Assembly (NCBI GenBank): GCA_023245695.1
Contig: JAHFJT010000053.1
Span: forward strand, 1-6,697
Direction: 5' to 3'
Origin: Candidatus Peregrinibacteria bacterium
Lineage (GTDB): Bacteria; Patescibacteriota; Gracilibacteria; UBA1369; UBA12463
DNA length: 6,697 nt
This document shows positions 1 through 5,808 of the stretch, piece after piece. How positions within the stretch are numbered: position 1 is the stretch's first letter; the number at the start of each line of letters is the position of its first letter. A program made the translations under genes and the position numbers. The notes beneath the pieces are model-generated. The model was not told the origin of the DNA. It ran no database searches and saw nothing but the letters and a program-made list of their open reading frames with translations.

Positions 1-630
1 CAGCGACCGGGCCAGGTGGTGATTGGTGGATTCCAGGGTACCAAAGTTGGCGATGGAGACGTCGAGGCGTATATCGAGGATTATCGGATTGCGGCTCGGA
101 TGCTTATGGGTAGCGGCGTGAAGGTATTTGAGGTGAACTTCAGCTGTCCAAATGAGGGCACGGCGAATCTTCTCTGTTTCGACATCGCGCGAAGTGAACA
201 GGTCGCGAAGGCGATCAAGGAGGTCATCGGAGAGCTTCCGCTCATTGTGAAGATTGCGTACTACCAGGATCAGCAGGTGCTGCGTGAGTTTGTTCAGCGC
301 GTCGGTTCGATTGCCGATGGTATCGCGGCGATCAATACCATTGCGGCGGAGATCGTGGATGAGCATGGTGAACAGGCGCTTCCTGGGGAAGGCCGCTCAC
401 GAAGTGGCGTCTGCGGTGCTTCGATCAAGTGGGCTGGGCTCGATATGGTAAAGCGTCTGAAGGTGCTTCGGGAAGAGCTTGGACTCGACTATACGATTAT
501 TGGAGTCGGCGGCGTCACGACGCCAGAAGACTTCGCCGAGTACCGTGCGGCTGGTGCTGACGTGGTCATGTCGGCGACGGGTGCAATGTGGAATCCCCAC
601 CTCGCTGAAGATATCAAAAAAACTCTCTAG
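1..630 (+). CDS. pyrD: Dihydroorotate dehydrogenase-like flavoprotein, C-terminal part (5' end outside window)
   Basis: The frame is open from base 1, so only the last 209 residues are present; the family is usually about 300-330 residues long. Dihydroorotate dehydrogenase oxidises dihydroorotate to orotate with FMN in pyrimidine synthesis. Seen in the sequence: the substrate-loop motif NFSCPNEG, whose Cys matches the catalytic base of class 1 enzymes; a flavin-contact Lys in LIVKIAYY; AAINTI, with the conserved Asn-Thr; a Ser/Gly-rich loop GRSRSGVCG, equivalent to the usual GGLSG; and a C-terminal phosphate-binding pair, IIGVGGV then GADVVMSATG. These follow the TIM-barrel order of the family. 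The Cys favours class 1 over the membrane class 2 type, which has Ser. The stop is TAG, 23 bases before proS. A related FMN enzyme such as dihydropyrimidine dehydrogenase is possible, because the N-terminal third is missing. Confidence 0.8.
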   Translation, partial: QRPGQVVIGGFQGTKVGDGDVEAYIEDYRIAARMLMGSGVKVFEVNFSCPNEGTANLLCFDIARSEQVAKAIKEVIGELPLIVKIAYYQDQQVLREFVQRVGSIADGIAAINTIAAEIVDEHGEQALPGEGRSRSGVCGASIKWAGLDMVKRLKVLREELGLDYTIIGVGGVTTPEDFAEYRAAGADVVMSATGAMWNPHLAEDIKKTL

Positions 631-653
631 TATTATTTTGTCATTTTATTTTT

Positions 654-1907
654 ATGCGTTATTCGCGAATGTTTGGAAAGACGACGAAGAGTGCTCAGGC
701 CGATGCCGAAAGCGCTAATGCTAAATTCCTTACTCAAGGTGGTTTTGTGGATCAAGAAATGGCCGGTGTCTATACGTGGTTGCCTTTGGGCCTGCAGGTC
801 TTGCGAAAAATTGAACAGATTGTTCGAGAAGAAATGAACGCACTCGGAGCGTTGGAAGTTTTTATGCCAAGCTTGCAGCCAAAAGAGTATTGGGAAAAAA
901 CGAAACGCTGGGAGGGTGTCGATATCCTCTTTAAGTTAAAATCACAAACCGAAAAGGATTATGCGCTGGGTTGTACTCACGAGGAGGTCGTGACCCCTCT
1001 TGTACAAAAATTTATTCAATCGTATAAAGAGCTTCCTCTCGCCGTGTATCAAATCAATACGAAGTTCCGTGACGAGTTGCGAGCTAAGTCTGGTGTCCTG
1101 CGCGGACGCGAATTCCGCATGAAGGACATGTATAGTTTTCATACGAACCAGGAAGACTTGAATGAATTTTATCAGCGTGCTTTACAAGCGTACGTTAAAG
1201 TTTTTTCTCGTTGTGGCATCAATGTCAAAGTCGTGCAGGCAAGCGGTGGTATTTTTACTTCCAATGTGAGCCACGAATTTCAATCCATTACGTCAGCTGG
1301 CGAAGATACGCTGATCGCTTGCGAAACTTGTACTTTTGGTCAAAATCTTGAAATCGCCACGGTCAAAGAAGGTGGCGCTTGCCCAGAGTGTGGTGGCAAC
1401 CTTGTCAAAACCAAGGGCATTGAAGTGGGAAATATTTTTGATCTGGGAACGAAATATACCGATGCGTTCGAATTTAGTGTCAATAATGCCGAAGGTTCAA
1501 CCCAACGCTTGTTGATGGGTTGCTATGGCATTGGCACCTCCCGTTTGGTCGGCGCCATTGTCGAAACATTTCATGATGATAAGGGCATTATCTGGCCAGA
1601 ATCCGTCGCGCCATACCGAGTCCATCTCGCGGTTCTCGCGAGCAAAGACGCCCAGGTCATGCAGGAGGCGGAGCGCCTCTATGCTGAAATGCAGCAGGCT
1701 GGCATTGAGGTGCTCTTTGATGATCGAGATGAGAGTGCTGGACGAAAGTTTACGGATGCGGATTTGATTGGACTCCCGGTTCGTATTGTGTTGAGCGGAC
1801 GCACGCTTGAGAAGTCAGGCGTCGAGTGGAAACTCCGGACGAGCGCTGAGAGTGAGATGGTCGCACTTGATGCCGTCATGGCGAAATTGACTAACCCACT
1901 GACATGA
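654..1907 (+). CDS. proS: Prolyl-tRNA synthetase, short form without the large editing insert
   Basis: Charges tRNA-Pro with proline in the cytoplasm (class II aminoacyl-tRNA synthetase). The protein has 417 residues. The start MRYSRMFGKT matches the usual family N-terminus. Class II motif 1 lies near residues 37-72 (AGVYTWLPLG and following). The proline-binding TxE loop is T108-H-E110. Motif 2 covers about 136-162 (FRDE, then GREFRMKDMYSF). Motif 3 is 287-300 (LMGCYGIGTSRL), with its ATP-binding Arg at 297. The anticodon-binding domain runs from about 320 to the end (FDDRDESAGRKF). Bacterial enzymes of the E. coli type have about 570 residues, with a roughly 180-residue INS editing domain between motifs 2 and 3. 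Here that space is short and holds C223-x2-C226 and C243-x2-C246, which look like a small zinc knuckle. The start codon overlaps no gene and has no Shine-Dalgarno motif. The TGA stop overlaps the rmlD start (ATGA). Confidence 0.97.
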   Translation: MRYSRMFGKTTKSAQADAESANAKFLTQGGFVDQEMAGVYTWLPLGLQVLRKIEQIVREEMNALGALEVFMPSLQPKEYWEKTKRWEGVDILFKLKSQTEKDYALGCTHEEVVTPLVQKFIQSYKELPLAVYQINTKFRDELRAKSGVLRGREFRMKDMYSFHTNQEDLNEFYQRALQAYVKVFSRCGINVKVVQASGGIFTSNVSHEFQSITSAGEDTLIACETCTFGQNLEIATVKEGGACPECGGNLVKTKGIEVGNIFDLGTKYTDAFEFSVNNAEGSTQRLLMGCYGIGTSRLVGAIVETFHDDKGIIWPESVAPYRVHLAVLASKDAQVMQEAERLYAEMQQAGIEVLFDDRDESAGRKFTDADLIGLPVRIVLSGRTLEKSGVEWKLRTSAESEMVALDAVMAKLTNPLT

Positions 1908-2731
1908 AAATTTTGATTATTGGAAGTAAAGGCATGCTTGGAAAAGACTTGATGACTGTACTGGCTCCGTATGAGCCGATTGGCGTAGATCGTGCCGAGA
2001 TGGATCTCACCGATGCCGCAGCGATCTTGGCAAAGTTTGAAGAGGTACAGCCGGAGATCGTGATTAACGCCGCGGGATACACGGCCGTAGATGTTGCCGA
2101 AACTCCTGATGGGCAGCAGGAGGCTCTTGCGATCAATGGAATCGCGGTAGGGGCTCTTGCAGAGCTCTGTGCGCAGCGTGATATTCCGCTCGTACACTTC
2201 AGCACTGACTATGTCTTCGATGGCATGAAGATGGGCGAGTACAAAGAAATCGACACTCCGTCCCCTCTCAATCAGTACGGAAAGTCGAAGCTTCTCGGCG
2301 AGACACTTCTCCAAAAATACGCAACAAAGTTTTATCTGATCCGTACGTCTTGGCTCTACGGAAAGCACGGTAAAAATTTCGTACAGACGATGATCGATCT
2401 TGGCAAAAAAGGTCATCAGCTCACGGTCGTGAACGATCAGATCGGCAAGCCGACGTGGACGTATGACTTGGCTGAAAGTGTCCTCACGCTGCTTGTGGAG
2501 CACCGTCCGTATGGCATCTATCACCTCGTGAATGAGGAGGCGGTTAGCTGGTATGACTTCGCGGTTGAGATTTTCCAGCAGCTTGAGATGCCGGTCGATA
2601 TTCTTCCAGTTTCCAGCCAGGAGTTCTCAAGACCTGCGCCACGACCTCGCAATTCTGCTTTGGGAAACACAAAGTTTCCGCTCTTGCGTTCGCATAAAGA
2701 TGCCTTGCAACAGTACCTCTCGACCCTGTAA
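1904..2731 (+). CDS. rmlD: dTDP-4-dehydrorhamnose reductase
   Basis: Reduces dTDP-4-dehydro-L-rhamnose to dTDP-L-rhamnose with NAD(P)H, the last step in making the activated sugar for surface polysaccharides. The protein has 275 residues, slightly shorter than the usual 280-300. It is a short-chain dehydrogenase/reductase of the extended type. The Rossmann dinucleotide motif GSKGMLG is at residues 7-13. An INAAGYTAVD block is at 54-63 and STDYVFDG at 100-107. The catalytic Tyr-x3-Lys is Y125/K129 (YGKSK). RTSWLYG is at 147-153, GKPTWTYDLA at 181-190, and the C-terminal RPRNSAL substrate loop at 247-253. All family landmarks are intact. The start ATG overlaps the proS stop by four bases, which implies translational coupling, and no ribosome-binding motif is visible. 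rmlA follows after 34 bases. Confidence 0.95.
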   Translation: MKILIIGSKGMLGKDLMTVLAPYEPIGVDRAEMDLTDAAAILAKFEEVQPEIVINAAGYTAVDVAETPDGQQEALAINGIAVGALAELCAQRDIPLVHFSTDYVFDGMKMGEYKEIDTPSPLNQYGKSKLLGETLLQKYATKFYLIRTSWLYGKHGKNFVQTMIDLGKKGHQLTVVNDQIGKPTWTYDLAESVLTLLVEHRPYGIYHLVNEEAVSWYDFAVEIFQQLEMPVDILPVSSQEFSRPAPRPRNSALGNTKFPLLRSHKDALQQYLSTL

Positions 2732-2765
2732 ACTTGGCTCACTGAACGCGTAATTACGATTATTT

Positions 2766-3575
2766 ATGAAAGGCATTCTTCTCGCAGGCGGTAACGGACG
2801 ACGACTTGGTTATCTGACCCAGGTGACAAATAAACACCTCTTGGCGGTCTACGATAAGCCGATGATTTTTTTCCCGCTGCAGACCCTTCTCGACTGTGGG
2901 ATCAAAGATATCTTGATCGTCTCGGGACGGGATCACGTCGGCGGATTTTTGAGTCTTCTCGGATCAGGCGACAAGTTTGGCGCGCACTTTACCTACAAGG
3001 TTCAGGACACGGCTGGCGGTATTGCTGAGGCGCTTGGACTTGCGGAAGACTTCGTGGGTGATGATACCTGCGCAGTGATTCTGGGAGATAATATTTTTGA
3101 AGATCAGATGGGCGGCTTTGTTCAGGAATTTGCGCGTGGCGAACAGGGTGCGCATATTTTTCTTAAAGAAGCCGAGAATGCAGCACGCTTCGGTGTTGCC
3201 GAACTGGATGGAAATCGCGTTCTGAATATTGAAGAAAAGCCGGAGCATCCGAAGACGAACTACGCGGTTACGGGCTTCTATCTCTATGACTCAAGTGTGT
3301 TCCAAACGATCAAAACACTTCGACCGTCAGGCCGAGGTGAACTGGAGATTACCGATGTGAATAATGCGTATATTGGAATGGGCACGATGACGGCTAGCCT
3401 TCTCAAAGGAGACTGGACGGATGCCGGTACCTTCGAGAGCCTGCATCACGCAAACGTACTAGCCCGGAAACTCGAGCTAGCACGGAATAGTTCTATCTTG
3501 GAAGATGATGGTCGAACGCATGGGACCATCAAGAGTTCGATGCCGACTACATCGTCGAGCACTCATTCGTATTAA
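2766..3575 (+). CDS. rmlA: Glucose-1-phosphate thymidylyltransferase, short type with a C-terminal extension
   Basis: Makes dTDP-glucose from dTTP and glucose-1-phosphate, the first step of dTDP-L-rhamnose synthesis. The protein has 269 residues. The nucleotidyltransferase signature is LAGGNGRRL (6-14), then TNKHLLAVYDKPMI (21-34). The metal-binding block is ILGDNIF (105-111), with D108 as a likely magnesium ligand. EEKP is at 156-159, TNYAVTGFYLYD at 164-175, GRGELEITDVNN at 189-200, and a second metal site sits in WTDAGTFESL (217-226). The usual GGxGTRLxPxT reads GGNGRRLGYLT here, so the usual Thr is Arg12 and the usual Pro is Tyr16. The recognisable fold ends near residue 240. The last 28 or so residues are a Ser/Thr-rich tail whose codons overlap the convergent lipoprotein gene by 29 bases. 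The tail could be a natural extension or the result of a late frameshift. rmlB and rmlC are not nearby in this window. Confidence 0.93.
   Translation: MKGILLAGGNGRRLGYLTQVTNKHLLAVYDKPMIFFPLQTLLDCGIKDILIVSGRDHVGGFLSLLGSGDKFGAHFTYKVQDTAGGIAEALGLAEDFVGDDTCAVILGDNIFEDQMGGFVQEFARGEQGAHIFLKEAENAARFGVAELDGNRVLNIEEKPEHPKTNYAVTGFYLYDSSVFQTIKTLRPSGRGELEITDVNNAYIGMGTMTASLLKGDWTDAGTFESLHHANVLARKLELARNSSILEDDGRTHGTIKSSMPTTSSSTHSY
3506..3531. other. Perfect 8-bp inverted repeat (possible hairpin) just past the minus-strand gene end
   Basis: TGATGGTC at 3506-3513 and GACCATCA at 3524-3531 are exact reverse complements, separated by ten bases. The repeat lies inside the rmlA tail and begins 16 bases beyond the stop of the convergent minus-strand gene. 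That is where a transcript end for the minus strand would be expected. Neither strand has a T-tract after the stem, so this is not a standard intrinsic terminator. It may be chance or a weak attenuating hairpin. Confidence 0.3.
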
Positions 3576-4287
3576 CGACCTGGAAATTTAAGCAACCTGT
3601 CGTACAGTCTTCGCCGTCGTCCTGATGAGCAACGCCTGGCATGTTTGTGATGAGCATGTTTGGATGATTCCCTTTTTTGAGACAGTCGATGATAGCCGCT
3701 CGCTGATTGACCTGCGTGATGCCGACTTGCGTCGCACAACCTGCAGCTTCTTGCATGAGTGTTACCATCTGCTCGGTCGTGTGAGGACCAGGGAAGTTGA
3801 TGTTTGTGAATGGAGCAAGGCCGAGATTCACATCTTTGTGCGCGGATACCTCTGTACCCATGTGAACCTGTCCAGCGCCGTAGAGCTGTGCGTTCAAGAC
3901 GATGTTTCCACCGACTTTATTTGGCTCAGCGAGAGTACTCATGTAGGCCATGTGACCTTGGAGTGGACGGCCATACTTGTCGGTTCCGAAGTTGTCTGAA
4001 TCGTATTTTTTCATACCGGCGTAGCCGTTCAGAGCGATCTGGTGCGCATTACCTTCGACTCCGTGAAACACGTTGTAGGTCGCAGCCTGCGTCTGAAGTG
4101 CGACTGGCGTGTCGCATGATGCAGGAGTGGTCTGTGTGGATGGGTTTTGCGGAGCTACTGGCTGGCCTGGAGACTGCTTCGTAGGGCCGGCGCCAATGTA
4201 TGAGCCATGAGATGTGCACGCCGCGGATGCGGTGAGCGCGAGCGCAGCGAGCGCGTGAGATGTTGACGGTGAATTTCCGAGTTTCAT
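3547..4287 (-). CDS. Putative cysteine-rich lipoprotein of unknown function
   Basis: A 246-residue exported protein that I do not recognise. The N-terminus has a short polar stretch, then a hydrophobic Ala/Leu segment (HALAALALTASAAC, 11-24). SAAC fits the loose bacterial lipobox, with C24 as the possible lipidated residue; signal peptidase I cleavage after TASA is an alternative. Residues 25-57 are Pro/Gln/Ser/Thr-rich and probably a flexible tether. The rest looks globular, with many Asn, Gly and His. It holds six further cysteines (58, 184, 202, 228, 232, 243), an even number that would suit three disulfides outside the cytoplasm. No enzyme motif was found. The ATG is 24 bases after the stop of the 479-residue exported protein, so the two are probably co-transcribed. 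The first residues (MKLGNSPSTS) resemble that protein's start (MALRNSPDRS). The 3' end overlaps rmlA by 29 bases. The exported character and the neighbours support a real gene over the plus-strand frames across it. Confidence 0.72.
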   Translation of the reverse strand: MKLGNSPSTSHALAALALTASAACTSHGSYIGAGPTKQSPGQPVAPQNPSTQTTPASCDTPVALQTQAATYNVFHGVEGNAHQIALNGYAGMKKYDSDNFGTDKYGRPLQGHMAYMSTLAEPNKVGGNIVLNAQLYGAGQVHMGTEVSAHKDVNLGLAPFTNINFPGPHTTEQMVTLMQEAAGCATQVGITQVNQRAAIIDCLKKGNHPNMLITNMPGVAHQDDGEDCTTGCLNFQVVNTNECSTM

Positions 4288-4311
4288 ATCCGTGTGAGTG
4301 AAAAGATAGAA

Positions 4312-5751
4312 TTATTCGTTGGTATCCTCCTGATCGTCAGACTCGTTATGACCGATGAAGCTGATAGTTGCACCTGCATTCCATCGTGTGGCTGCATCAT
4401 CTCGTCCGAGCTTGTCGAGACCACCTGCCATGACATCGCCGACCGCCATAAGTCGGAGACCAAATTTCTTTGTGAGCTCAACCGTGTATCCAAGTCCGAG
4501 CTCTGCACGGAATGAAGTACCTGAATCACCGCTATGCGTGACACCATTGTCGAGAACGAGCTTATTTCCGATTTCAATATCTGGACCTGCCTTTGCAAGA
4601 CCCAAAAGACCATTGTGCTGTGCGCCAAGGGCTACCTGCACTGATGGGAAGATGTGTGTAGAACTACCACCCTGGGTTTCTTTTCCCTGAACGATTGTCT
4701 CTCGGTTCTGCTCGAATCCGATATCAACGCCACCACCTACCGCGGTGTACTGTGCTCGCTGGTCCATCCAGCTCGCACCAACGCTTGCCATGCTTGATGG
4801 GCGTCCAAGAACACTGACGTAGCTCACGCCTGCTGTTCCATATGATGTGTACTTATCCGTGTCGTCAGCCTCTTTTTGCTTTTTTGGAGCTGGAGCTGGA
4901 ATAGGTGCTGGGGCTGGCTGAGGAACCGGTGCGGGTACTGGAGCAGGAGCCTGTTGAGTCTTATTTCGAGCATCCTCAGCCATCTTCTTTGCGTCATCAG
5001 CATCCTTTTGTGCCTTTGCAATCGCCTCCTTCTGAGCCTTTTTTGCAGGATCTGCCTTCACGATCAACTTTTTCTCCTCACGTGTACCTCCTGGAGTGAG
5101 CGTCTGTGTGACCATAATATGCTTTCCTGGATTTCGGAATGGAACCATGATCAAGATCTCACCACCACCATGCAGCTTTACAGATGATGGAGTGAAAACC
5201 GTATCGTCGATCGTAATTCGTACACTCTCTTTTGCGAGCTGGAGAAGACGTGCCTGGTCATCAACTGGCTTGTCGGCCTTATTCTTCAAAGTGTCGACAC
5301 AGTTAACTCGTACGACCACAGCCTGACCTTCAAGAATCTCAAATGTTCCAAACTCCTCCTTTTCGGTGTCCTTTCCGACTTTTCGTTCTGTTGCAGAGAT
5401 ATTTGTGATTGCTGTGACTTCCTCTGGAAGAAACTCAACCACATTTGGCTGACCACCTTCCTTACAGACCGCAACTGGTTTTGGCTTGGCGACGTGCTTC
5501 TTGACTGTCTTCTTGTCACCCTCTTCATCGTCAACACATTTTCCTTCGAAGACACCATCCTTGACGGTGTAATCGAGGTGCTGCCCGTCAGCACACTCTG
5601 CCGTGACTTTTTTTACCGTCTCTGCTGCTGATGCGGCTGTAGATGCGGTGAGCATGCTCAAAGCAGCTGCAGCTTGTACGAGCTTCATGGAAAGACCCGC
5701 TGTTGGGGTAGATACGTTGTTAGAACGATCTGGTGAGTTTCGAAGAGCCAT
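4312..5751 (-). CDS. Modular exported envelope protein with predicted C-terminal beta-barrel
   Basis: A 479-residue protein, family not recognised. A signal peptide hydrophobic core (23-42) ends in ASA before A43-E44, preceded by an unusually long 22-residue n-region. Residues 44-100 are charged, with C53, C72 and C96. Residues 100-232 are beta-rich with C151, possibly an immunoglobulin-like or cupredoxin-like sandwich. Residues 233-267 form an Ala/Lys/Asp-rich helix. Residues 268-289 are a Pro-Ala linker. Residues 300-466 alternate polar and hydrophobic residues as in membrane beta-strands: FRAELGLGYTVEL at 414-426 alternates without fault, and RWNAGATISF (456-465) resembles an outer-membrane beta-signal. 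I count about eight strands. An acidic tail of 13 residues ends the protein. M22 (base 5688) is an alternative start that gives an ordinary signal peptide. I prefer 5751 because of the promoter position and because its first residues resemble those of the downstream protein. It may span the space between cell wall and surface. Confidence 0.82.
   Translation of the reverse strand: MALRNSPDRSNNVSTPTAGLSMKLVQAAAALSMLTASTAASAAETVKKVTAECADGQHLDYTVKDGVFEGKCVDDEEGDKKTVKKHVAKPKPVAVCKEGGQPNVVEFLPEEVTAITNISATERKVGKDTEKEEFGTFEILEGQAVVVRVNCVDTLKNKADKPVDDQARLLQLAKESVRITIDDTVFTPSSVKLHGGGEILIMVPFRNPGKHIMVTQTLTPGGTREEKKLIVKADPAKKAQKEAIAKAQKDADDAKKMAEDARNKTQQAPAPVPAPVPQPAPAPIPAPAPKKQKEADDTDKYTSYGTAGVSYVSVLGRPSSMASVGASWMDQRAQYTAVGGGVDIGFEQNRETIVQGKETQGGSSTHIFPSVQVALGAQHNGLLGLAKAGPDIEIGNKLVLDNGVTHSGDSGTSFRAELGLGYTVELTKKFGLRLMAVGDVMAGGLDKLGRDDAATRWNAGATISFIGHNESDDQEDTNE
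4885..4950 (-). repeat. Pro-Ala low-complexity linker repeat in the envelope protein gene
   Basis: These bases encode residues 268-289, in which Ala-Pro pairs alternate with occasional Val, Gln or Ile (PAPVPAPVPQPAPAPIPAPA). Such stretches form stiff extended rods, as in TonB-type proteins, and commonly cross a cell-wall or periplasmic layer. The repeated codons make the stretch prone to length change between strains. It separates the Ala/Lys helix from the predicted barrel. Confidence 0.85.
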
Positions 5752-5780
5752 ATAGGTAGAAAATTAAATGCTGGTTTTCT

Positions 5781-5808
5781 ACTATATAGACTTTATGAGT
5801 TTTGTCAA
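5781..5808 (-). promoter_or_regulatory. Strong sigma70-type promoter for the two exported-protein genes
   Basis: On the minus strand the -35 box is TTGACA (5808-5803), a perfect consensus match, and the -10 box is TATAGT (5786-5781), five of six. The spacer is 16 bases. The expected transcription start is near 5774, which gives a leader of roughly 22 bases before the ATG at 5751. The -10 box shares bases with the TAG stop of csaB (5784-5782), so the promoter is built into the end of that gene. It should drive the 479-residue protein and, through the 24-base gap, the lipoprotein. Confidence 0.75.

Noticed and set aside
631..653. T-rich stretch between pyrD and proS as a terminator
   Set aside because: No inverted repeat precedes the T-runs, so it does not have the form of an intrinsic terminator.
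1679..2524. 281-residue open frame on the minus strand
   Set aside because: It lies antisense across the end of proS and most of rmlD, both of which have complete family motifs. It shows no recognisable motif and is best explained as a shadow frame.
2749..2758. Perfect 10-bp palindrome CGTAATTACG in the rmlD-rmlA gap
   Set aside because: It is a single copy and short, and no regulator gene is nearby. An operator cannot be supported from one site.
2734..2760. Possible promoter (TTGGCT, 15-base spacer, TACGAT) before rmlA
   Set aside because: Both boxes are poor matches, the spacer is short, and the ATG would follow too closely. Read-through from rmlD explains expression better.
3461..3480. 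CTAGC/GCTAG inverted repeat inside rmlA
   Set aside because: A 5-bp stem with a loose loop, within conserved coding sequence, is within chance expectation.
3625..4184. Two plus-strand open frames of 124 residues each
   Set aside because: They are antisense to the putative lipoprotein gene, which has a signal sequence, an operon position and an even Cys set. The plus-strand products are Arg/Cys-rich without motif.
4324..4330. AGGAGG on the minus strand upstream of the lipoprotein start
   Set aside because: It is about 37 bases before the ATG and is part of the codons for the acidic C-terminal tail (DQEDTNE) of the upstream protein. That is too far to act as a ribosome-binding site.
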